A stretch of DNA of 8,315 bases from Gemmatimonadota bacterium. Its GTDB lineage: Bacteria > Latescibacterota > UBA2968 > UBA8231. Every line of letters starts with the position of its first letter. The first letter of the stretch is position 1. Below are positions 1 through 5,336 of this stretch, piece after piece. Position numbers and translations under genes: made by a program. The stretch is taken from contig JAPOZF010000018.1 in NCBI GenBank assembly GCA_026706165.1, positions 1 through 8,315 on the forward strand, read 5' to 3'. The notes under the pieces are model-generated. The model saw only the letters and a program-made list of their open reading frames with translations, was not told the origin of the DNA and did no database searches.

Positions 1-1713
1 CGGGAGGTAGGCGAACAGGGCGTGCTGCATCGGCATGATCTGCAGCGCGAAGGCCGCCACCGTCCCGGCTCCGTAGACCACCCCGGGCCGCTGCTCCAAC
101 AGCTCCGCGAACCGCTGCGTCGGGTTGCCGGTGTCCTTGCTGCGCCGCAGGATGACGTAGCCGTCCACTTCTTCGCTGACGGTGTCGATGAGGTCGGGCT
201 TGATGCCGATCAGCGAGAACTCCCTTCCCCAGATTCTGAAGGCCGTAGCGTCGAGGAGCCGCTCACGCGACAGGATGGTGCACGGCCGCGGTCCTTCCCA
301 TCCCATTGCCCGGCACAGCTGCGGCGATTGCAGGACGCCGTACATCACCGGGTGGTCGAGGAGGCTGAGATGGGTCGGCAGGAAGGCGACCTTGCGCGCC
401 CCCGGCTCTCCCAGGCGGAGCTCGCGCGCCATCTCCTCGAACAGCGGATCGACCGTCACCTCGAGCTCGATGCCGAACAGGTCGAGCACCCTCGAGCCCA
501 TGTCGAGCATGCTCTTCCACGCCTCCTCGACGCGCACCTGCTCCGGGACCTCGGGGCGCCAGAGCTTCATCTTGATCCGGCGCGTCTTGCGGAAGAGCCG
601 CAGCCACTCCAGCAGCCGGGCGCGCCGTTTCCAGCCGGAAATCGTCCCCTTTCTCCCGACGCCCGGGTACTCGAGAAAACGGCCGGCCTTGTCGTCGAGG
701 AACAGCAGGGGCACCTCCACCGGGGGGATTCCGTCCCCGCCCCGGGCGCGCCTGCGCAGGGCGTTCGCCCTGGGGATGAGGGTGGTTACCAGGTCGATCA
801 TGTCCCGGGTGAGATAGCTGTACTGCTGGCCGTACCAGTACTCCCGCGGCCGGATCTGGGCCGGATCCTCGAGGTGGGCCTGGAGGAACTCGAGCAGCAT
901 CCCCTGCGCCAGACGCACGTGCAGCTCGAGCTTCTCGAGCCAGCCTCGGCGGACCTTGCCCCGCAGCCGCGAGAACAGCAGGTCGAGGTCGGGTACCGCC
1001 TTCCATATGGAGATTCCGAACCAGATGAAGTTGCTGAAGGTGTTGAAGCGGACCGCGAGGTGCTCCCCGGCGGCGAGCATGTCGACCACGGCCTCGGCGA
1101 TGCCGGTGAGATGGTCGCGCAGCGTCGCGGTCCGCGGGTTCCCGGCCGCGTCGGCGCACGCGTATTCCTGCGTCCAGCGGGGGTCGTCCGGGTCGGCGTC
1201 CCGGTGCACTTTCTCGGCGACCGAGCTCGCCAGGGCCAGGGGGGCGCGGGCGACGCGGAACTCGACGAGCGCAGCCTCTCCCTCGTCGAGGAGAACCGGG
1301 TCTTCGCGGCGCAGGGCTTCGAGGTAGACGGTCTGGTAGAGCTGCAGGAAGTCGCGCTCGTCTCCGGCGCCCCGCTCGCGGAACTGGCGCTGGATGCGGG
1401 CGAAGAGGCGGTTGCTCTCGTGGTAGGCCGGCAGCCTCGCGCTGTAGCGTTCGTACGCCTCCCCGAGGCGGCTGTCGCGGCGGGACGGCGTGCCGTCGTA
1501 GATCTCGGCAATCAGGGCGGCGCGCCTGGCGAGGGCATCGGTTCCGGGCACCTGGCCCGGCCCCGGACTGCAGGGCCAGGCGACATCATCGGGGTTCCAG
1601 CCGGCGAAGTGCCCGTCGGCGCGGGCGACGCGCAGAAGCTCCTGGGCGGCTTCGTCGTACCTGGAGAGGATCTCCTCGAGATTTTCGCTGACCTGGGCGA
1701 GGGCTTCCTTCAC
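1..1713 (-). CDS. HX4D-motif acyltransferase-like protein, C-terminus beyond window
   Basis: Reading the minus strand from a GTG at 1713 gives 571 codons without a stop, up to the window edge, so the C-terminus is missing. Codon use is strongly coding-like (G/C at nearly every third position). An in-frame TAG at 1744-1746 limits the start; GTG 1713 is the only usual start codon before the body of the protein, though its Shine-Dalgarno is poor. Near the visible end is LPTHLSLLDHPVMYG, with H448 and D453 forming the HX4D signature of lysophospholipid/glycerol-phosphate acyltransferases, followed about 80 residues later by GYVILRRS, similar in place and form to the motif with a conserved Arg in that superfamily. 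The usual EGTR-like motif is not evident; a GAGTVAAF stretch lies about where it would be expected. About 440 residues precede the catalytic motif, much longer than PlsC; part (about 224-238) is aromatic and hydrophobic. If the family is right, it would acylate a glycerophospholipid at the membrane. It starts 69 bases after the methyltransferase stop, probably in the same transcript. The coding call is firm; the enzyme class is moderate. Confidence 0.72.
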   Translation of the reverse strand, partial: MKEALAQVSENLEEILSRYDEAAQELLRVARADGHFAGWNPDDVAWPCSPGPGQVPGTDALARRAALIAEIYDGTPSRRDSRLGEAYERYSARLPAYHESNRLFARIQRQFRERGAGDERDFLQLYQTVYLEALRREDPVLLDEGEAALVEFRVARAPLALASSVAEKVHRDADPDDPRWTQEYACADAAGNPRTATLRDHLTGIAEAVVDMLAAGEHLAVRFNTFSNFIWFGISIWKAVPDLDLLFSRLRGKVRRGWLEKLELHVRLAQGMLLEFLQAHLEDPAQIRPREYWYGQQYSYLTRDMIDLVTTLIPRANALRRRARGGDGIPPVEVPLLFLDDKAGRFLEYPGVGRKGTISGWKRRARLLEWLRLFRKTRRIKMKLWRPEVPEQVRVEEAWKSMLDMGSRVLDLFGIELEVTVDPLFEEMARELRLGEPGARKVAFLPTHLSLLDHPVMYGVLQSPQLCRAMGWEGPRPCTILSRERLLDATAFRIWGREFSLIGIKPDLIDTVSEEVDGYVILRRSKDTGNPTQRFAELLEQRPGVVYGAGTVAAFALQIMPMQHALFAYLP

Positions 1714-1782
1714 GCCGCCAAGATAAGCCAGTGCCGTACGGGGCTACAAATGGCAAAGGGCGGCGGGCCCGCGTCCCGGGAA

Positions 1783-2895
1783 TCAGGGCTTGCGAGCGCT
1801 GATGACCCGGGTGCCGTCTTCCAGCTCCCGCAGTTCCGGAGGGGCCAGACCGGCCTGGCGCATCCAGTCGCGATGCTCTCCCCCGGTGTACGAGCGCCCT
1901 TCCTCGTAGATGTTGAGGAAGGCGAGGTTGCACAGCGCCCCTTTGGCGGGGGTCGCGCGGCCGTCGTCGAGGATGCCGGCGCCGATGACGTGGAGGGCGC
2001 CTCCCGGACGCAACAGCCCGGCGGCGCGGCCGACGACCCGGCGCGCCTGCCCCGGGCTCAACACCTGCAGGAAGGAGACCATCAGCACCGCGTCGAAGGA
2101 GCCGGGGGCCAGGCGGGGGCGGTCGGTTTCGGACACCACCACCTCGTCGGCCGTGAGGTCGGCGGCGGCGACGTCGATCCGTTCCGCCACCGGGGATTGC
2201 GAGACGAAGCCTCTGGTCACCTCGGCGACGCGGGGCAGCTCCACCGCCACGGCGCGGAGCTCGGGAAGCTCCCCGGCAAGGGCGATGAGGACCCCCCCGG
2301 AGCCGCTGCCGATATCGGCGACGCGGCGGCAGCCGCCGAGCCACTCGCCGCCGGCCAGCTCCCGTCCCCGCTGGAGGGCCATGGAATGCAGTCCCCCGAG
2401 GAAGGCAGTCAGCTCCTCCCCGGGCATGGCGGCGAAGTCCTTCTCCGCCAGCGGACGGCCTTCCCGGATCGAATCGGCTGTTTTCAAGGCGGCGCTCCAG
2501 AGGATGGCGAGCAGCTCCTGGTGGCCGGCGAGGTACTTCCCTTTCCCCGGAACGAGGTAACGGCTGGCTTCCAGGCTGTTGCGGAAGCGGTGCTCGCCGG
2601 GTGCCGTTTTTCCGGGCGCGGCCGGTTGCTCGGCAGCGAGCAGGTCGACCGCGGCAAGCGCGTACAGCAGCTGATCGAGGCGCCGGCGGTCGGCGCCGAG
2701 CCGTTCAGCCAGCTCGGAGGCGGTGGCCGGACCGCTTTCAAGCATGGCGAACAGGTCGAGCCGCAAACCCGCCAGCAGCGCGAAAGAGGGCAGGATGTCG
2801 AGCAGCTTCTCGAGCCGCTCGCCGGTGGCTGTACCCGGCTTCACTTGCTGGGAACCGGGCATGGGATCGGGTGCTGGTGGTTCGCCGCAGGCCAT
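1783..2895 (-). CDS. SAM-dependent O-methyltransferase, class I (acetylserotonin O-methyltransferase-like)
   Basis: The predicted protein is 370 aa from ATG 2895. Residues about 25-90 look like the all-alpha/winged-helix dimerisation domain typical of Methyltransf_2 proteins (LLAGLRLDLFAML, then ATASELAERLGADRRRLDQLL). The Rossmann SAM-binding motif I is VADIGSGSGG with the Asp at residue 194, followed by an acidic-strand region (AVAVELPRV) and the FDAVL...LLRPGGALHVIG motifs. The likely reaction is methyl transfer from SAM to a small-molecule hydroxyl; the substrate cannot be deduced. Odd point: where plant and many bacterial members have a catalytic His (LHDW), this protein reads SFLQVLSP with Gln277, so chemistry may differ or be lost. 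The frame stays open to a TTG at 2952, but the extra 19 residues are Pro/Arg/Glu-rich and look like leader; ATG at 2862 is a third choice. None has a well-spaced Shine-Dalgarno. It lies upstream of the acyltransferase-like gene and downstream of the small membrane ORFs. Confidence 0.86.
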   Translation of the reverse strand: MACGEPPAPDPMPGSQQVKPGTATGERLEKLLDILPSFALLAGLRLDLFAMLESGPATASELAERLGADRRRLDQLLYALAAVDLLAAEQPAAPGKTAPGEHRFRNSLEASRYLVPGKGKYLAGHQELLAILWSAALKTADSIREGRPLAEKDFAAMPGEELTAFLGGLHSMALQRGRELAGGEWLGGCRRVADIGSGSGGVLIALAGELPELRAVAVELPRVAEVTRGFVSQSPVAERIDVAAADLTADEVVVSETDRPRLAPGSFDAVLMVSFLQVLSPGQARRVVGRAAGLLRPGGALHVIGAGILDDGRATPAKGALCNLAFLNIYEEGRSYTGGEHRDWMRQAGLAPPELRELEDGTRVISARKP

Positions 2896-3138
2896 GGTCG
2901 GGGGTTCTCGTTCTCCCCGTGAAAGGTGCCCGCAGGTCCGGTGAAAGGTCAATCGGCAGCACTGCCGCCTGTTGGGAGGAGGTTCTTCAGCCCGGTTCCT
3001 TTCACGGGCGCGGCGCGTAACGCCTGGGAGGATTCGACCGGCCCCACAGGCCCAAGGAGCCCCGTGAACGGGAGCCGACCCTTTCGGTTTTCGAAGGGTT
3101 TCGCGGATGCAGCCCGGCTCGGCAGTCCGGCGAAGAAG
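2896..3138 (-). promoter_or_regulatory. Leader region of the methyltransferase gene
   Basis: These 243 bases separate the 38-aa membrane ORF from the methyltransferase ATG. No convincing gene is present; a plus-strand open frame here (GTG 3064 behind AAGGAG) runs antisense over both small ORFs and has poor composition. In the minus-strand direction there are several hairpins besides the GTGAAAGG repeats: CCCTTTCG/CGAAGGG around 3079-3098 (one bulge) and CCCGT-TC-ACGGG around 3061-3072. A G-rich run at 2918-2913 can pair with the CCCCG just before the ATG. I see no clear sigma-70 promoter. Confidence 0.35.
2916..3071. repeat. Four copies of a CCSGTGAAMGG motif in the methyltransferase leader
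   Basis: CCCGTGAAAGG occurs at 2916-2926, CCGGTGAAAGG at 2938-2948, CCCGTGAAAGG inverted at 2998-3008, and CCCGTGAACGG at 3061-3071. In the minus-strand transcript, the arm at 3008-2998 can pair perfectly over 11 bases with 2926-2916, or over 8 bases (GTGAAAGG/CCTTTCAC) with 2948-2941, so the two pairings exclude each other. Between them is a small palindrome, CGGCAG-CA-CTGCCG (2954-2967). The element lies directly upstream of the methyltransferase start. It could be a protein operator, an RNA switch, or a dispersed repeat; the sequence alone does not decide. Confidence 0.5.
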
Positions 3139-3255
3139 CTAGCCCGCCATCGGGCCGCCCTGCAAGGCAAGCGTCAGGGACAGGGCCAGCACCCACCAGA
3201 ACAGGCGCTGAACTGCAGCCGTCGAGTCCCTCCAGGTTCGCCATCTGTAAATCAT
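3139..3255 (-). CDS. Small single-span membrane protein, 38 aa, unknown
   Basis: ATG 3255 is preceded by AAAGGA with a 5-base spacer, a good Shine-Dalgarno, which is why I choose it over an upstream in-frame start at 3339. The 38-aa product begins MIYRWRTWRD, a basic and tryptophan-rich N-terminus, continues with a hydrophobic stretch LFWWVLALSLTLAL (residues 18-31), and ends with a short QGGPMAG tail and a TAG stop. This predicts an N-in, single-pass inner-membrane peptide. No conserved domain is recognisable. It is the second of two tiny membrane ORFs in tandem downstream of a sigma-54 promoter, structured RNA and terminator; the spacing between the two ORFs (115 bases) contains a perfect hairpin. 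Short length means chance cannot be excluded, but the Shine-Dalgarno plus topology argue for a real gene. Confidence 0.55.
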   Translation of the reverse strand: MIYRWRTWRDSTAAVQRLFWWVLALSLTLALQGGPMAG

Positions 3256-3290
3256 CGCAATCCTTTCATCGTCGCATGGTCGGGGTGGAC

Positions 3291-3313
3291 GGAGACGAAT
3301 CGCATTCGTCTCC
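3291..3313. other. Perfect 10-bp inverted repeat between the two small ORFs
   Basis: GGAGACGAAT at 3291-3300 and ATTCGTCTCC at 3304-3313 are exact reverse complements around a CGC loop. No T-run follows on either strand, so it is not a standard intrinsic terminator. It could stabilise or process the intercistronic RNA, or be a protein-binding dyad. Confidence 0.6.
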
Positions 3314-3370
3314 ACGGCATGTTTCGATTCGCCCTTCACGAACCAGATGCCTCGACCGTCGTCGCGCCGC

Positions 3371-3508
3371 TCAGGTTACGAGGGGGGCGACGATGAACAC
3401 GAAGAGGCTGACAAGTCCGTACATCAGGCCCTGGTTCAACAGCTCGCGTCGCATGGGCATGCCTCCTTTCGGTTTTGAGGTTGCTTTCGATTCGGATATC
3501 AGTATCAC
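3371..3508 (-). CDS. Small single-span membrane protein, 45 aa (or 27 aa from ATG 3454), unknown
   Basis: Two starts in one frame each have a strong Shine-Dalgarno: GTG 3508 behind AAAGGAGG with a 5-base spacer (45 aa), and ATG 3454 behind AGGAGG with a 7-base spacer (27 aa). An ATG at 3460 is only one base from that second site. The C-terminal part starts MRRELLNQG, then LMYGLVSLFVFIVAPLV spans the membrane, ending in Thr. The N-terminal extension of the long form is polar (ESKATSKPKGG) and would be cytoplasmic. No family is recognised. The T-run of an intrinsic terminator ends only about 20 bases before the first Shine-Dalgarno, too close to fit a separate promoter, so expression probably depends on read-through from the sigma-54 promoter. 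It is followed in the same direction by the 38-aa membrane ORF, suggesting a two-peptide unit. Confidence 0.6.
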   Translation of the reverse strand: MILISESKATSKPKGGMPMRRELLNQGLMYGLVSLFVFIVAPLVT

Positions 3509-3521
3509 TTCCGCCTCCTTT
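3461..3521 (-). promoter_or_regulatory. Two Shine-Dalgarno sites serving one small ORF
   Basis: AAAGGAGG at 3521-3514 precedes GTG 3508; AAAGGAGGC at 3469-3461 precedes ATG 3454. Both are close to the full anti-16S complement and both starts are in the same frame, so the gene may make a long and a short form, or only one site may be used. Confidence 0.55.
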
Positions 3522-3540
3522 GCCTTCCGGGACAGGCACG

Positions 3541-3573
3541 AAAAAACCGCAGACATTCGCGGTGTCTGCGGTT
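3541..3573 (-). terminator. Intrinsic terminator or attenuator of the sigma-54 transcript
   Basis: On the minus strand AACCGCAGACA (3573-3563) pairs perfectly over 11 bases with TGTCTGCGGTT (3555-3545) around a 7-base loop, and six T residues occupy 3546-3541. This is a textbook rho-independent terminator for leftward transcription. It lies between the sigma-54 promoter at 3806 and the small membrane ORF beginning at 3508. Confidence 0.88.
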
Positions 3574-3780
3574 CGTCCGGTCGGATCGGATTCCCCTTGC
3601 AGGGCCGGTCCGATCATCTACAGGATCGTCGGCTCCGCCGGGTCGCACTCGCACACACCTTCAGGTATTCCTAAGGAGATTGGGCTGAGTGCGATCGGCA
3701 GCGTTTCTCTCAGCTTCTTCCTTCGGATGTCGACAGCTGGGCCATGCTTTCCTCGAGTGTTTGCATGGTGAACAGTTGCG
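3541..3780 (-). ncRNA. Predicted structured RNA, about 240 nt, sigma-54 promoted
   Basis: The expected start near 3780 (12 bases past the -12 GC) and the terminator at 3573-3541 bound about 240 bases with no convincing ORF. In order along the transcript they contain: CCATGC/GCATGG (3768-3763 with 3747-3742); CAGCT/AGCTG (3739-3735 with 3715-3711); an 8-bp stem TCGCACTC/GAGTGCGA (3694-3687 with 3650-3643) enclosing a nested hairpin CCTTAGG-AATA-CCTGAAGG with one bulged G; GATCGGA/TCCGATC (3615-3609 with 3590-3584); then the terminator. Short frames starting at 3766 and 3745 are tiny and their ATGs lie in the first hairpin. It could be a trans-acting sRNA, or the leader of the downstream small ORFs controlled by attenuation. 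No known RNA family is recognised. Confidence 0.55.
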
Positions 3781-3791
3781 CCAGAGAACAC

Positions 3792-3806
3792 GCAAGATAT
3801 GTGCCA
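3792..3806 (-). promoter_or_regulatory. Sigma-54 (RpoN) promoter
   Basis: The minus strand reads TGGCAC at 3806-3801, five bases (ATATC), then TTGC at 3795-3792. This matches the -24/-12 consensus TGGCAC-N5-TTGC at all fixed positions with exact spacing. Predicted transcription start is near 3780, directed towards the structured RNA and the small membrane ORFs. Such promoters need an NtrC-family activator bound upstream. Confidence 0.82.
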
Positions 3807-3832
3807 GGTGCCCGGCGCCGGTTGTAACTCCC

Positions 3833-3841
3833 TGTGGATAA
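3833..3841 (-). promoter_or_regulatory. DnaA-box-like 9-mer
   Basis: The minus strand reads TTATCCACA, an exact match to the strong DnaA box TTATNCACA. It lies at about -53 to -61 from the predicted sigma-54 start, between the putative enhancer dyads and the promoter. It is a single box, so it is not an origin by itself; it may be chance or a DnaA regulatory site. Confidence 0.4.
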
Positions 3842-3891
3842 AGCAGATGGATTGTTCAGTCTTCCAGCGCGCCGGTGCAGGGGGACAATTC

Positions 3892-3928
3892 CTGCAACAA
3901 TTGCACGGAATCCGCTGCAACAATTGCC
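3892..3928. promoter_or_regulatory. Paired dyad sites, candidate upstream activating sequences
   Basis: CTGCAACAATTGC occurs exactly twice, at 3892-3904 and 3915-3927, 23 bases start to start (about two helical turns). Each copy is a dyad, TGCAA-CAA-TTGCA in the first and TGCAA-CAA-TTGCC in the second. They lie about 112-148 bases upstream of the predicted sigma-54 start, the usual distance and arrangement for paired enhancer sites of an NtrC-type activator. The activator gene is not in the window. Confidence 0.6.
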
Positions 3929-4235
3929 TCGCCGAGTCCGGTTCCCGGGATCCCGACGGGGGATATTCAGCCCGGGTCGTCCGGATGAGGTCGGCCTCCG
4001 ACGGCCGTGACCGGAAACGCCGTGAGCCGGGATGGATCGGCGTCCCGATGGCGACATATTCCTGCGACGGGACGCCAGGGGACGAAGCGCGTTTGCGGAC
4101 CGGGTCCCTGCCGGCGGGGAGGCCGGGTGAAAGCCTCGTTTCTGCCGCTATGTTCCGAGGTTTATCTTTGATCTCCTCTCAAGGGCGGCCCGATGGGCCG
4201 TTGAATGCCCCGAAAAGCAGACACGGAGGGAATTG
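3929..4235 (+). other. Gene-free, hairpin-rich region upstream of ltaE
   Basis: No convincing gene on either strand; the open frames crossing it have poor composition. Visible structures are GTCGG-CCT-CCGAC near 3990-4004, a 9-bp stem GGCGTCCCG/CGGGACGCC (4039-4047 with 4068-4076, 20-base loop), and CGGCCC-GAT-GGGCCG (4186-4200), which lies 36 bases before the ltaE start. None is followed by a T-run. The ltaE promoter should be here; only a weak sigma-70 candidate (TTTCTG 4139, TATCTT 4163, 18-base spacer) is visible. Confidence 0.35.
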
Positions 4236-5282
4236 TTGGAAAAACGCAGCTTTGTCAGCGACAACAACGCCGGCATTCACCCCGAGGTGCTGCAGGCGAT
4301 GATCGACGCCAACGCCGGCCACGAGGTGGGGTACGGTGAGGATCCGTACACGGAGAGGGCGGTGCAGGCCTTTCGCGACCACTTCGGGGAGGAGACGGAG
4401 GTGTTCCTGGTATTCAACGGAACCGCCGCCAACGTCGTCAGCGCCGCCGGGGTCTGCACGCCGTACCAGGCGCTGATTTGCGGCGACTGTTCGCATATCC
4501 ACGTCTCCGAAAGCGGCGCCGTGGAGCGCTTCATCGGCTGCCGGGTTTACCCCGCCCCTACCCTCGACGGCAAGTTGACGGTCGACGCCGTGGAGCCGCT
4601 GACCCGCGAGGAGATTCCCGGACACAGCAGCCAGCCGCGCCTCCTTTCGATCACGCAGGCCACGGAGTGGGGCACGGTCTATACTGTTGCGGAGACGCGG
4701 GCGCTGGCCGACTTCGTCCACGCAAACGGGATGCTGCTGCATGTCGACGGGGCGCGCCTCGCCAACGCCGCCGCCGCCCTCGGCCTGTCGCTGCGCGCGG
4801 TGACCCGGGACGCCGGGGTCGACATCGTCAGCTTCGGGGGCACCAAGAACGGCATGATGATCGGGGAGGCGGTGCTGTTCTTCGATCCCGGGCTGGCGCG
4901 GGACTTCGGCTACGTGCGCAAGCAGGGTCTGCAGCTGGCTTCGAAGATGCGGTTCATAAGCGCCCAGTTCGAAGCGGTGCTGCGCGGCGACTTGTGGCGC
5001 CGCACCGCCGAGCACGCGAACCGGATGGCCCGGCTCCTGGCCGAGCAGGTCCGCGGCGTGCCGAACCTGAAGATCCTGTATCCCACCGAAAGCAACGGCG
5101 TCTTCGCCGAAATCCCCACCCCTTGCGTCGCCGAGCTCCAGAAGGAGTTCAACTTCGTTGTCTTCAACCTCAGCGGTCCCGCCTGCGTGGTGCGCTGGAT
5201 GGCTTCCTTCGACACCACCAGGGATGACGTCGAGCGGTTCGCCGCCGCGGTCGCCAGAATCGTCGGCGGCTACACAGGCTGA
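4236..5282 (+). CDS. ltaE: Low-specificity L-threonine aldolase (PLP-dependent)
   Basis: The 348-aa product matches the full length of the beta-eliminating-lyase type threonine aldolases, which cleave L-threonine or L-allo-threonine to glycine and acetaldehyde, a glycine supply or threonine breakdown step in the cytoplasm. The start MEKRSFVSDNNAG is typical of the family. Visible active-site elements are the substrate-loop region HEVGYGEDPYT, the CSHIHVSESGA segment with His87 and His89 (one expected to stack on PLP), HVDGARLANA with Asp171 facing the pyridine nitrogen, and FGGTKNG with Lys204 as the PLP Schiff-base lysine. Two adjacent TTG codons (4233 and 4236) can start the frame; 4236 is chosen because GGAGG at 4225-4229 then has a 6-base spacer. 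It is the only plus-strand gene, divergent from the sigma-54 unit and convergent with the propeller gene. The protein appears intact. Confidence 0.93.
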   Translation: MEKRSFVSDNNAGIHPEVLQAMIDANAGHEVGYGEDPYTERAVQAFRDHFGEETEVFLVFNGTAANVVSAAGVCTPYQALICGDCSHIHVSESGAVERFIGCRVYPAPTLDGKLTVDAVEPLTREEIPGHSSQPRLLSITQATEWGTVYTVAETRALADFVHANGMLLHVDGARLANAAAALGLSLRAVTRDAGVDIVSFGGTKNGMMIGEAVLFFDPGLARDFGYVRKQGLQLASKMRFISAQFEAVLRGDLWRRTAEHANRMARLLAEQVRGVPNLKILYPTESNGVFAEIPTPCVAELQKEFNFVVFNLSGPACVVRWMASFDTTRDDVERFAAAVARIVGGYTG

Positions 5283-5336
5283 TGGGGGGATGATGACCGA
5301 AGGGCGTCGCTGGGTCCGGAACCGGGTTTAGGACGC

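Noticed and set aside
22..2922. Plus-strand open frame of 966 codons
   Set aside because: It is antisense to two genes with recognisable motifs (acyltransferase-like and methyltransferase). Its absence of stops follows from high GC third positions on the opposite strand, and the translation has no recognisable domain.
3030..3060. tRNA T-arm-like string GGTCGAATCC on the minus strand
   Set aside because: One base short for the standard T loop, flanks do not pair, and no acceptor or anticodon arms can be placed around it.
2926..3396. Plus-strand frame with GTG 3064 behind AAGGAG
   Set aside because: It runs antisense to both small membrane ORFs, has no hydrophobic or domain pattern, and has mixed codon use; the minus-strand ORFs have better ribosome sites and clear topology.
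3618..3766. Possible small peptide: frame from ATG 3766 (MQTLEESMAQLSTSEGRS) continuing in the -1 frame with a Cys-containing tail ending DPAEPTIL
   Set aside because: It would need a frameshift, has no Shine-Dalgarno at 3766, uses many rare codons for this genome (TTA, ATA, AGA), and its bases are better explained by RNA stems. A RiPP precursor broken by an error cannot be fully excluded.
4048..4067. Plus-strand sigma-54-like TGGC...TGC before ltaE
   Set aside because: The distance between the GG and GC elements is two bases too long and the CAC part is missing.
3541..4235. CRISPR array, IS element or riboswitch of a known class (glycine, cobalamin, c-di-GMP, SAM)
   Set aside because: No regularly spaced repeats beyond the two dyads, no terminal inverted repeats with a transposase, and the conserved cores of these riboswitch classes were not found by eye.
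5283..5336. Possible bidirectional terminator in the convergent gap between ltaE and the propeller gene
   Set aside because: Only a 5-bp GCGTC/GACGC stem with a long loop and no T-run is visible, too weak to call.
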